64,000 nucleotides of DNA, from positions 1-64,000 of the forward strand of contig NMRA01001009.1 in assembly GCA_002633005.1 (NCBI GenBank). Direction: 5' to 3'. The stretch's first letter is position 1, and every line of letters begins with the position of its first letter. A program made the position numbers and the translations under genes. Positions 51,641 to 63,217 of this stretch are shown here, piece by piece. The notes under the pieces were generated by a model that did not search any database, was not told the origin of the DNA, and was given only the letters and a program-made list of their open reading frames with translations. This stretch comes from Phoronis australis. Lineage: Eukaryota; Phoronida; Phoronidae.

Positions 51641-53317
51641 GCCAGCATTTCTTTATTTTTGTATTCTAAATTCATATGCCGTTTTCATGCATTTGTTTAG
51701 GCCCCGAAATTTTAGCTGCGGCGAACTCATTGTGGAATATACTCTATATTTTAGCATTTTTCTGGAATACGCGTACTCGGATAGGGTAAATACTTTCAAA
51801 TCTGGGCCCTACCCATAGACGCAATGCACGCGCTGTGCCAAGGTAGTGTCACAATGACCACTTGCTTTACTCGTAATGCACGACGATATCTTGTAGGTAC
51901 TTGCGTAATCTTGCGTTTTCGCGAGATTCTTCCTCTACGGAACCCAACTAACTTAGCATATCGTGTTTGCAAACGTAGTTCTGAATGATAGCTGCATTCA
52001 AAAAATAAGAAAAACCCTTTCTTTACTCGAACAGTGTCCAATGCGAAATCACGTTAAAGGGGAATGAATTTAATTTTTCTGTCTATTGGAGGTCGATGAC
52101 ATTAAAGATGTTGAATCAGAAGCATTATTATGCCATAACCTATTGTAGATGACCAAGAGCGTCTTGTATATCGCCCTCTTCTGCACCCTGCGGTATTAAT
52201 ATCTCTAATGCATCTTTTCAAGTCTTCAATTCAATTATCTTTCCATGTTTCTACACCTGTCTGTTTATTGATTATGTAAGCCGTGAAAATTTTGTTCAAT
52301 TGCAATGATTCTAGTTCGAGTGTTTGAACACTTGTTCGTGTCAAAGCAGCCTTCCCCGTATAGTTGTTGGATGGAACCTAAATCACGCATTGTGTTTGGA
52401 CTGTAGTTATTTTGTTCCGTTGCAAGCGAGGTTTCCTCCTCGATGACTTTTCTCCTTGAAGATCTGAAATGGTTTATGAACGAACCGGCACTCGGTTGGT
52501 TTATACATTATAGTACACCAGAGCCCACGGTTTAATCTTTTACTCCAAATCGAAATCGAATTTATTTTTGGCATTTTCTATTCTTCTTTTGTTCGATCTC
52601 CAGATAAGTGCTAATTACTGTATGCTCAAGAACCATAGCTTACGGGTATCATTGTCTATTCCCAGTAGTAATACTAACACTTTGATTCTGTAAGTAATTT
52701 TCTATTTCGAGTAAGACTATTAAGCTCCGGACCCTGAGCATTGTCGCCGACAGTACGTTTAGTAATAAAAATTCATAACAATGTCTTTGCTTCTGTAAAA
52801 TGGCCCAAGTTTAGCTTTAATTAATTCGTTAATGATAATTAAAAGGCAAGTCATACCTTATCGTGTTTATCCAGGTGTTGCTCGAGGTATAAATCTGACT
52901 CAAAACACAAGCGCACAAGCGTTTTTCGATTAGGAAGCTCTTAAAAGGTGTTTTGTTTTCCCTTACACTTTAACGCTCACCCTCTGAGATGGCTAGGCAG
53001 GTAGGTTAGACGTTTTGTTTCCTCCACTTTTCATTGAATTGCAAAATTATTTCTTTATTAAACTGAAAAATAACCGTTTTGCTAGATTGCTTTTAACCGG
53101 TGAGTGTGGATTGTTTTGATTCAATCTTGAATTAAATTCCCTAATAATCATTGCTAATTCACTAAACTGGTATGTTTTATCAAACGTCAGTTTAGTGGCG
53201 TACTGAGGTCAACGAGCTCCGCATTTATAGGGGCTACAAATCCCAGTGCACACTTTCTCTCATATAATCAACTTTTGATTTAAGCCACTTAAAAATGATT
53301 GATGGGCTCGAAGAGAA
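51641..53317. other. no gene recognised
   Basis: No supported feature. Confidence 0.35.
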
Positions 53318-53400
53318 TGACAGGTGCCTATTGCTTCAGACCGAGGCTCATTGGGTTGAATGACAGGTCGCTAATGCTTCAGACCGAGGCTCATTAAGTT
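53318..53400. repeat. two-copy tandem repeat, about 45-base unit
   Basis: GAATGACAGGT...GCTTCAGACCGAGGCTCATT present twice in succession. Confidence 0.8.
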
Positions 53401-54324
53401 GCTTATCACGGCGGGTTAGTTTTAGCATAGTGACTTTAGGCATGCCTCAAATTTATTTCAGTTAGCAAGACAATATGGCCGTCAGAGGGCTTCCTGGCGA
53501 TTCCTTGTAATCATTTCCAGTTCAAACAAAATATAAGAACGCAGTGATGTTGCTTTGAAAGAACAAGAAATCTATTACTCAAGTGAAGAAACTTGGCGTT
53601 TTTAACACAAAACATAAATTTTCTATCAGCGTAAAAATTTCTGCTGTTCAGAGATCGCCAGAGAGTCTGGGAATAAGCGCTTTTGGGTAACTTAGAACTG
53701 CCAACTTCAAAGTGAGATGAAATAAGAAATAAAAATTAACTTAGCTTAGCAGTCAGTATATACAAGCCAGACTACCGATTTCCTTTGAAAACCATAGGAC
53801 TTCTGTGATCAACCTGCAGTGGTCTAATATGACAGGTGAGGCGTAGCTGAGATCTTCTATTTACCAGAGTTAGTAAGATCATTTAACTAGTCCTCTAACT
53901 TATCGGTGAGATCGGTGGGGTAAGTAAATCGTCGATTGACGGCTTTGGGCGTCACGGTATAGAGCGTCACTCATCATTGGACATTTTCTGTCGTATCTTC
54001 ACAAGGTTACTTGTAGTTGAACCATAAACCAGAGCATTGATGTCATTTTGTCACGACTGTAATTTTGAACATTTAATTACCAGTTACCTGTATTCCTAAA
54101 CAAACTTGTCGTCGTCTCCTAGGATCTGATACGTGAAAGTGATTAAAACTTAGACAGAAATCTGGCCTTGTGCTTCCACTTCACAGTCTAGAAATGATTT
54201 ATAGGAAATATCTCAGTAACAGTTACGTGCGTGTTACTCAGAGACTTACACTTAAAAGTATTTTTCGGAAACATCTGTGTGGAGCGTAAAATCAAATATC
54301 TGGTTTAGATGGCGCTCCATACGT
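53401..54324. other. no gene recognised
   Basis: No supported feature. Confidence 0.35.
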
Positions 54325-54690
54325 AGTTTTTTGAGCCTCTGTTCTATCCTAACCCAATTTCATCAAGAAGAATTTGCGTCTGCTGGATTGTCGGTATATC
54401 ATGTCCAGCTTGAGAAGGCTGCGAATGGCGAATGGCATTTGCTTGATTTTCAGTATGTTCTGGGTGAATCATTGCCAGTTATTGACCCTTGAGTCACTTT
54501 TTACTCAGTCATGGGTTTCCTTAAAGCTATACTCGTTTTGCTTGCTGGAAGTTGAAATTTAGCAGGAAATTCAGGTGCACTTCTAAAACTTTGGATTTGT
54601 AAAAATATGGCTGGTCGACGACACCCATTTTTAGATAGTTTCTTCAATCCGAAGTGTTGACAATCTGAATGCATTGCGCATGCGCATGGT
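54325..54690 (+). repeat. left copy of an inverted repeat pair (partner 56500-56775)
   Basis: GAAGTTGAAATTTAGCA, AAATTCAGGTGC, AACTTTGGATTTGTAAAAA and GACAATCTGAATGCA occur in the same order on the minus strand at 56500-56775. The two may be arms of one 2.4-kb element or independent insertions. Confidence 0.7.
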
Positions 54691-56020
54691 GGTTATGTGG
54701 GAATGAAAACTGCTGACTAGGAGTATTTTTGTTCATTTTAAAGTAGCCGGCTGCTCTTGACTTTGTGCATGATTTTTGAAGTTTTTGGCCCAGTTAACTG
54801 CTCATATCATAAGTTTTTGTACACCCTGTGGATCAGGCTGTAGGAGCTGCCTAGGGTTTCAAGCCCTCAGCAAAATCTGTTGAGTGCCACTTTAAGTGTC
54901 GACACTTTTCATAAAACAGGCACCAGATGTCGGTTTACCAAAGCGAAAAATAGGGCAACAGTCGTACGCGTGTCATGCGTATGACTTCGAACTGTCAGTA
55001 GGCATCTTTTTTACAAAAGCGAGTGTAGCCGCCGTATATATGTTTATTTAGGCTTGTTCGCCTACATTCGAAATAATGCGTTTCTAAGATTTTTTAGCCA
55101 CATGCTTGGCATGTAGTAGGCGCATGTGCCTAAATTTCGCATGTAATCGTAGGTAGGTGTCCTCTGTACAGGCGCATTGCTTGCGGTGGATTTACATGCA
55201 GGCAGTCGAATTGTCCTCGACATTTCAAACGCGCATAATCTTGTCCGTGCCAAACATTTTCAACCCACTCACTTGTTTTGATTATAACTAAGATAAAGCG
55301 TTGCTAGGGAACAGCGGGTAACAATGTAGTCCAATGACTGACTGACGTTGCAAAATTGGTTATTAAGGTTTTTGTATTGGTAATGCGCCATATGCATAAT
55401 AGTACGCGAGGGTTCTCTTATGAAACGTTATTTATTCGCAGTGTGGATTTCGAAACCTCCGCTTTAAAGGCCGGGCGAGAGGTATGTTCAAATCGCGCGT
55501 TATCACGTTTACAAGTTCACAGATCGTACATGAGATTTTTCTACGTAACCATCCCATTAACTAATGCACTTCACATTCCTCCATGAGTATGCTGATATCA
55601 TGACATTAAAAATATGACAGTTTGATGTAAATACTTACAAAACGGTCTGCAAGAACCGAGCACTAGTAGAAGAAAAGTGCTTACGTTATTTAATGCGCCA
55701 TGAGTGAGTGTCCCAGCTAGTTCTTACTGTTATATTTGTCTTATGATGTTTGAACACTTAACGACTACATCTTAATCTATTTGCGGGCTATTTCAGGGAT
55801 AGCTATGAAATTATTAGCAAAGCAAAATATGTCGAAGACGAACGCATGATTAAGTAAAGTGTAGTGAGCATGAGATTGCGTGTATGGTTTGCATACGAAT
55901 ACGTGGTCTCACACTCATTTAGAGCCGCATTTCGCCGTGTTTGTTTGGATAAAGCACGAAAATCGAATAAGGTCTTTTACTCTCATAAAATCGGTCTAAA
56001 ATATTCTTTGCAGTGGCAGG
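54691..56020. other. DNA between the inverted copies; no gene recognised
   Basis: Small open frames only. If the flanking inverted copies belong to one element, this would be its interior. Confidence 0.35.
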
Positions 56021-56197
56021 ATTCTGTTTCCGTTATCAACTCAATGTCACGGGCAATGCAGTGCGTATGTACATGCGCAATTCTGTTTCCATTACCAACT
56101 CAACGTCACGGGCAATGCAATGCGTATGTACACGCGCCATTCTGTTTCCGCTACCAACTCAACGTCACGGGCAATGCAATGCGTGTATACATGCGCC
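56021..56197. repeat. three-copy tandem repeat, 59-base unit
   Basis: ATTCTGTTTCCGTTATCAAC...CACGGGCAATGCA...TACATGCGC repeated three times in exact 59-base register. The unit is not a multiple of three, so all frames pass through it in turn, which produces the 188-codon frame over this region. Confidence 0.9.
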
Positions 56198-56499
56198 ATT
56201 TTCCAACTCGCAATTTTGGAGTTGGCATCCCCAATAAGGTTCCACTCAACGGTCTTTGCTGGTTTTGGGCTTGCAAAATCAGGTCTTGCAAACTCCAACA
56301 GGCCAATCCACAGGATATACAAAAACCTGAAAATGTGAAAAGTTTCCGGGACGAAAGACTTCAAAAACCTTGCACAAAGTCAATTTCCTTTCCTTTGCCA
56401 CTACCGCAAGTTCAGCCGGCGGCTATGTGAAAAATTACATAAATACACCAAATCAGCCGTTTTCACCCCAAAGCCACTGTTCGCATGCTTTTAATACAA

Positions 56500-56775
56500 A
56501 CTGAGACAGTGCATTCAGATTGCCAAAACTCTCCAGATTTCATCTGTAGAAATCAGGCGAAAAGTAATGTGTTGACATTCAGATTTTTTACAAATCCAAA
56601 GTTTATGATGGGCACCTGAATTTTCCCATGCTAAATTTCAACTTCCCTCTTGCAGCAGTAAGGAGAAGTCATAACTGAGTCAAAAGTGGGTCAAGGGGTC
56701 AACAAATGACAATTTTCACTTAGAACAGGCTCAAAAATAAAGCAAATACAATCGTAGCTTTCACATGCACATGCA
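56500..56775 (-). repeat. right copy of the inverted repeat pair (partner 54325-54690)
   Basis: The reverse complement contains TTGACCCCTTGACCCACTTT, GAAGTTGAAATTTAGCA, AAATTCAGGTGC, AACTTTGGATTTGTAAAAA and GGCAATCTGAATGCA, matching the left copy in order. Confidence 0.7.
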
Positions 56776-57658
56776 ACACAAAACTTAAATTGCGCAGCCA
56801 ACCCGGCAGGCAACCACGACTCATTTCCTAGAAAAGCAAATCTTAATTTTGTGCAGTTGTACGTGTAGTCTACTGAGATTATGAAACGTACTTTCTGGTC
56901 TGCGGTAAAGTCTCAGACAATTTTCCTAAATTTACAAATTAATATGCTTTTGACATGGTTTGTTAATGCATTTGTTCCTTTCAGCCTTTTAAAGAATTCT
57001 AAATGGAACACGTGTGATCATTTATGCATTTCCTTGTTACTGGGTAGGGCCAACATTAAACAGTGATTATGGAAATCGAAATAATTTTAATTAAGTTCTT
57101 TGTAGTGTCGTGTGCGCGTATAGTATATTGGCGCATCTGTGGTGAGCGACCGCATGTTTCAATTAGACTACATCCTGGCACTTTATGTAATACTTTAGAC
57201 TGCAGGTAGACAAGGAAATGTTTATTTAAATTGCTTTCTCTTGTTTATTCTAATTAAAACTTCATTAAACGAAATTAAGATCATGAAAGTGAAACCCAGT
57301 GGCTTTCAATCCTGTTTGGTTAAATGGCCACATGTTGAAAGAATTGTTTGTAAACGTTTCAACAAATCTTGCTTGCGTTTAATTTCTTTAAGTAACTGTT
57401 ACTAAAACGAAGCGGAAACGAAACCTGTATGAGTTCTTTACTTGGCTCGAAAATCCTAGTTGACAAAATCTAGTGGTAAATAAAAAAAATATAATATCAG
57501 CACAGATGTTTTCTATTATGATTTAGTATTTTAATTTATTAGCATAACCTTCGCTTCTTCCATCTGTTAAAATTGAAAGTTAAGAGGTGTTCATTTTGTA
57601 TTATATTAATAACGTCGCTCTCAGTGGGTGTAGTGCACTGTTAAATCGATAACACTGA
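56776..57658. other. no gene recognised
   Basis: No supported feature. Confidence 0.35.
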
Positions 57659-57748
57659 CTTGCACGGGTCCCGCATTAAGAGGACCAGTTCTTTCCACTG
57701 ATTAACGAGCATCAAACTGCTTCTCAAAATGCGGGACCCCTGCAAGCG
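57659..57748. repeat. 90-base foldback with about 20-base arms
   Basis: CTTGCACGGGTCCCGCATT and, inverted, AATGCGGGACCCCTGCAAG, separated by about 50 bases. Likely a minimal MITE or hairpin; no terminator context is expected in animal DNA. Confidence 0.75.
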
Positions 57749-59935
57749 ACTACGCTTCTAGATATATTAGACTGTACAGTGAATACTGTTCATTGAGCGG
57801 TGATTCGTGGTTGATGATAGAACGCCACAAACGGTGCCTTGTCTAACCCATTTGCTCGTGCCCGGCGGCATTAACAATGGATTCCTGTGGATACAAGCAG
57901 TAACGTTATTTTCTTTCTGTGTTTTTGTGGTGTTCGAATTTATGACTATTCCTTCAGGAGGTGAGTGTGTGTGCATCGATCATTCAAAAACACACATCAC
58001 CTCGGTGCTAGGAAGATGTTTTAACTGTTGGTCTAAACTCGAGGCTTCCACGTAAAGAGATGGTCACACGTGCCTCTAATGTAAGTAAAAAACGTGGTTC
58101 ACTCATTCCCAGTGTTTTCTATTGAAATGGAATTTTGTAATAACAGCTAGCCCAATGTATAGTCCTGCTGATTTGACTTCCGTTATCTGTCATACAGACC
58201 ACACATTCAAGAACTTCCCACCAATAACACTTATATAGGCTCATGCCTTTATGGACTTATACTGGATTAAAAGAACATCCGGTGTTCAAGTTTTCAGAAA
58301 ACACGTTATTTCGACCTATTCAATATATAGTAACAACACCTGTTGTTTTGTTTTATTATTTAATAAACTATTGTCGTGGAATTGTTTTAGTCGGTCAATA
58401 TTAATTGTGATAGCACAGATTGTAGCTGGTTGGCACTGAGAAAACACAACAAAAATAACAACTGAACTCGTATCAGTCCGAGGAAATGCTATGGTCTTAA
58501 AATTAAATACAAGCTTTTAGCCTTATATTCAGGACTATGGCATTTTTCAGTGTTCACAAAACATGCATTATTTCGTTTGTAATGCCCTGGCCTCGTATCG
58601 ATAATTTTGCGATAGGTTTAAGTCTTCACTGTATTTTTCCCCACTTCTACACAGGATAAACTTTTACTTCAATCTTCAGAAAATGTACATTGTGTAAATT
58701 ATTTTTCAGCCAATTCTATCTTTTTTGGCTTATGAAAGCACGAACTTGTTCAGCCTCGTTATCACAGAGACATGTGCATGTCAATTTCTTGAGCTGAAGT
58801 GTCTCCACCAAGCGGTTAGGATGGTAACGTTTGATTATTTGGGGCAGGCAAGAGTCATGAGACTAAAGAATATGTTGTGAATGCAGTGAAGTCAGAAAAT
58901 GCAATTTTACTGACAAGATTTGATACGAATCGTATTGAATCATGTGAATGGAATGTGACGTCAGAGACTGACTAGGCCTGACTGATCACATCCCGCTCGT
59001 GAATTTTGAATAAATGAAGACACCGCTCTATATTTAATACTGCAAAGCTGAAGAAAGCAATGAGAGTGGTGTTTACTTAATGATTTAAAATGGCCTACCT
59101 TGCTACTTCATTATTATAACTTTAAAGAGAAAATCCATGAGCTTAAAACGTGTGTAACTTGTTTAATTCGCAATTTTGAGCTTGTCAACCCACAAACAGC
59201 GATCAGTGATAATTTTTAGATATTGTGATAGGCGTTGTTTGTTTCTAACATGACTTTGTCAGCAAAACTTTATTTAGAAAACGTATCAAGTTTTACGGAT
59301 GACTGTCACTTAAGTTGGTAGTTAACAGTATAGAATGAGCCAACGAGAGAGCTTTGTTGTCGAATGGTGCAATAATAAGTTTTCACTGGCCATGGAAAGT
59401 AATCCGCCAAGGATTCATTAGCTCACCTTCGCCCAGGCTGTGAGGATTATGCTCGACAGATAAAAGAAATCTAACAACTGAGATCTTCGCTTAACGGCCT
59501 CGCGATGCAAAATCCTCTCAATTCGTTTTTCAGCAAACGTGAGTTGAGTTAATTTTCATTCGAGGCGCTTCCTCTTCGTCTCAGTGTGCTCGCCCTAAGA
59601 TGGCCACCGACAAGACGACATGTGCCCTGTAAATGACTGTCCAATGCGTTGTCCAATAAGATATCAAAAAGCTTTAAATGAAAATGAACCACTGAGATGG
59701 TTAATGATATGATGACAAGTGCTCTGCAATTACGGAAACACTGACGAAGATTGTCCCATGCCAAATTGCAAAATAAGCAAGACAATAAGAGATCTCGAGC
59801 TCTCGAGACAGTGTTTCTAAAGCCAGTAGACAACTTCTGTCGTCAAATTTACTTGGAGATGAAACCTAACTAAACTATTAACGAAGCATCTTGCTTTTTT
59901 ACCAGTCTGTGCAAGTTTGCCTGTGTAAACCGAAA
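57749..59935. other. no gene recognised
   Basis: No supported gene. A TGACGTCA site lies at 58956. The last part may belong to the LTR of the element that follows, but no LTR start could be set. Confidence 0.35.
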
Positions 59936-59936
59936 C

Positions 59937-60095
59937 GTGACGTCCAAAAGTACTGAATATAGTGTTTACAGAACAAAAGAGCTGTTGTGATGTTATACTT
60001 TTCTATGACGTCATCCTGTTGTGACGTCATTCTTAATTCCTGTCAATATATTTTACATTTCTTTTATACATTTTTGCTTCTTTCTATTACAAAAA
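59937..60095 (+). promoter_or_regulatory. probable LTR tail with two CRE sites, ahead of a gag remnant
   Basis: Perfect TGACGTCA at 60006-60013 and 60022-60029, 16 bases apart, and a half site near 59939. The sequence ends ATTACAAAAACATAACA, followed by GATTTTGGCGACG, which resembles the LTR end and post-LTR TTTGGCGACG of many Gypsy elements as I recall them. A second LTR was not found downstream. Confidence 0.4.
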
Positions 60096-60133
60096 CATAA
60101 CAGATTTTGGCGACGTTGGCAAGATATAAAAAG

Positions 60134-60475
60134 ATGGGTGAGTTGGCTGGCATTATTTCGTTTTTACAACAACAAATTAACCAACAGCAAGAGGATCATC
60201 AGCGTTTTGTTAAGATGATCACTAGTGGGCTGATGCACCAACCAACGACATCTACGCCAACTTTTGGTGCGTTCGACAGTTCAGTGGAACTCTTGAAGGA
60301 TTATTGGTCCAGATTCCCAACATTTACAGGGGCACACTCCATACCTATGGAAAAACTTTCACAAACTTTCTTGACGAATCAGACGTCTAAAGTTTATAAG
60401 TTACTCGCAACTTTGGCAGAACAGCAGACACTTTCCAAGGATATCAATCAGCTGATTGACGAAAAACACGTGTAG
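60134..60475 (+). pseudogene. Ty3/Gypsy retrotransposon gag remnant
   Basis: From ATG 60134 a 113-residue frame reads MGELAGIISFLQQQINQQQE, then a Gln/Thr-rich linker, LLKDYWSRFPTFTGAHSIPM and SQTFLTNQTSKVYKLLATLA. A W-x2-F..F..A.....M.KL...FL....S..YKLL pattern is the usual capsid start of retrotransposon gag proteins. The frame stops early at 60473. No nucleocapsid zinc knuckle and no pol domain can be read downstream, so the element is truncated or decayed. Confidence 0.65.
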
Positions 60476-60814
60476 AGTTTGGGATAGAATAGCAACAGAC
60501 AAGCGTAAGCAGTGGTAGACATGGGCGTTATCTCTGGACAGTAACTTGGTTCAACTTGACAAGCATGAAGAGAGAAAGAGTGTAGTATATCTAGCTACGA
60601 ACCTTTGCTGTCTCAAATACTCCCTCCTATACTGCCAACTGCAGTAAGAGGAGCCAACACAGTATGGGAGGAATCAGTACTAGGCACTACTTTGGTGAGT
60701 AGAAGGGAGGTGAGATGACCAGACTTACTCCATCTGGTGAATCGCTTGGTTATGTGAGATCACCAGACAAGCGGAGGCAGACTGCGGCGTTTTGGACGCT
60801 CTCTAATGTTAACT
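60476..60814 (+). other. decayed DNA after gag, no domain readable
   Basis: Possibly the continuation of the retroelement, but no frame gives recognisable protease, reverse transcriptase or integrase text. Confidence 0.3.
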
Positions 60815-61180
60815 AATAGGGCCGTCCCAAATTACACGGCGATAGAACTCTCCTTTGTACCGGGCATAAGTAAACACGTGAACTAGTTATGGAAATCGGG
60901 CATATTTTCCTGTCTCTCGTTGATGTCTGGAAAGCGAAGAATTTCAGATCTCGCATCCACTTTTTCACGTCAGAGTTGTAGCCCACAGAAGTGCAGTAAC
61001 ACTTCATTGGCATTAGAAGGATGAATTGAGTAATGCAACCGAGAAGAACTTGTAAAGAATCAGACAACAACAAATAACCTATGAAACTCCAGCGGCACGA
61101 AAACGAGGCAGCAAATGTGTCTGACGGATATTTTCGGCATTATGGGTAAATACAGCAAGATTCGAGTGTCACTGTATAAT
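60815..61180 (-). repeat. dispersed repeat with conserved minus-strand frame (partner 38950-39150)
   Basis: AGGGCCGTCCCAAATTACA, GATAGAACTCTCCTTTG, GGAAATCGGGCA and GAAGAATTTCAGATC match 38950-39095. A second block, CAGCAAGATTCGAGTG near 61150, matches CAGCGAGATTCGAGTG at 39135, so this copy has an extra 150 bases or so between them. Confidence 0.6.
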
Positions 61181-62259
61181 CCCGGACGGCTGTAATATTG
61201 GCAAGCACCAATAGCTGGCGAATATATTAGCCTATGTGACTACGGTCTTCTGCAACCTGATGACTATACACTCTATTCAGGAGTGACTTGCACAAATCCG
61301 ATGCAAATCAGACATCGGACCCTCTTTTTTAGCTCATGAGCAACTTGGGTTGCCGACCTCAATGATCACATGAGTCGACAATAGTAAAGTGAAGCTGAAT
61401 CTTCACGTCAACGACATCATTCTGGATATACATTTCACAGAAATCTGTGAGTCCGATAACGTACAAAGCGCTTAGAGTCGTGTAACCTGGCACCACAAAG
61501 CCTTACGTATGCGTCTTTCATCAGAGTTCGTCTTCGAGAGTTCTAGCAATCATTGGTGACTTCTTCAAACTTGGAATATCCAAAGTTCGAGGCGCTACAC
61601 ACGCCCACTATTGGACCGATTCACCTACCAATCAATAAAGCAACAGGTGCTTTTTGATGCTATTGTCAACCGAGAGGCATGCACTATGTGGTATACCAGC
61701 AACTATTTCGGAAAGGTATCGTGCAACGGGAATAACCAAAACGACGACGAGCGATAGAGTGCAGTCAAAGAGCGACCATTATAGGGCCCGATGATCTCTT
61801 CTCGGACCCTCCACGCTACTTTGTTATGTTATTGGAAACACTGTGAAGACGGATACCCCTTCCCAGACTGCTCCATGTGAACAATCAAAAGAGACATCTC
61901 TCTAACTCTCATACCATATGCAGGTTGGTTCATGTGACCCTAAACAGCGGTTCGCAGTGCTTACAAAGTGGGTGGAGTTGTTGCGGCAGTGTATTGGTGG
62001 ATGGAACGTACACGTAAGACAAATAGACGCACTAGATGAAGTTGTAATTACGTTCAGGACATATGCTGATTAATGGAACCTGTTGGACTTGTCAATGCTT
62101 CAATATTCCGTCCTTTGGTCACCCAGGGATGGTGTCTTTTGCAAGGGAGAAATCACTGTATATTTATGGAACACATATCGAGGATTTGTTTTGTGACAGA
62201 AACTAGATAAGTCTCTTGTTGTGAACTACTTCAAGTATTGCGTTAAAGTTTTCTCCAAC
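61181..62259. other. no gene recognised
   Basis: No supported feature. Confidence 0.35.
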
Positions 62260-62345
62260 CTTATTTAGTGGCCTCCATTCTAACTCGTATATCAAAAAAG
62301 TAAGCTTTGTCAACAAGTAAAAGTATATATTTTCTGAAAGAACAA
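62260..62345 (+). repeat. dispersed repeat matching 46586-46690
   Basis: AACCTTATTTAGTGGCCTCC, TTCTAACTCGTATATC, AAGCTTTGTCAACAAGTAA and ATATATTTTCTGAAAGAA align with the other copy with only scattered differences. Confidence 0.75.
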
Positions 62346-63085
62346 GGACCAGGAAATATAAATATACTTTTTGTATTTATGTTCCATTATTATTTTTACG
62401 TAAAAAGCTTTTTAAGTCAAAATTTTATTTTTAAGAAAGGTACATTCATAGCAAAATAACCCCTCGGTCGATTTTAATGAAACCTTTTTTAAATGAAAAC
62501 TTCACAAGTTACCTCAAAAACGCTGTTAGGAATTTTCTATTAGTCTTATTGTTTGTTTTCTATGACAAATCAACTCGCAAAACGTAAGTTATTTTTGTAA
62601 AAAATTGAAGTCGTATTCGTCTTTGTCACATTACGCAAAAACTAGACCTTTATATTAAAAATGCAAATAGCTGTTTTGAGATTGATGTGTATATATTGAG
62701 ATTGGAAAGTTTCAGCGAAATCCATCAAGCCGTTTTCGAGAACTAGTGTTCCTAATTTCAAATAAAGTCGATTTGCCGAAGCCGAGAAAAAGTAGATTAA
62801 ACTGGGACAAGTTAAAATCTCAAAGTCTTTGGTTAATTATTCGGTGAAACTTGTTTTCGTTACTCATAACCTATGCAGTCCTTAACTATGTTAGCTATTT
62901 CAACGTTCACTTGCAATGTCAACTGATTTTGCAGTGCGTAACTACCTTAATTATCATTAAAACCTCAAATAGACGTATTGTTCCCAGCCAACTTTTGCTG
63001 TTGCTTACGAACTACTTTCTAAATAGGTCACAGTTCATAGCCTGTACACGTCAAGTGCTTGGAGACTGATACGAAACCTGCCTCC
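62346..63085. other. no gene recognised
   Basis: No supported feature; A+T-rich. Confidence 0.35.
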
Positions 63086-63217
63086 CGTTCAGTAACGCTA
63101 GGACCTCGCTAAAAAGCAAGACTTACGTGAGGTATTGCCGTGTATTTTAAAGGAGAACACGTGACTTTGAATAGGTTTTAGCTAGGTCCTAGTGTAGGTC
63201 CTAGCGTCTACTGAACG
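63086..63217. mobile_element. 132-base MITE-like foldback
   Basis: CGTTCAGTAACGCTAGGACC T at the left end and AGGTCCTAGCGTCTACTGAA CG at the right are inverted matches of about 22 bases with a one-base indel. A further AGGTCCTA lies just inside the right arm. No target-site duplication is apparent. Confidence 0.7.

Noticed and set aside
55864-56430. 188-codon plus-strand frame
   Set aside because: The middle runs through three 59-base tandem units read in successive frames; the flanks show no domain and no splice context.
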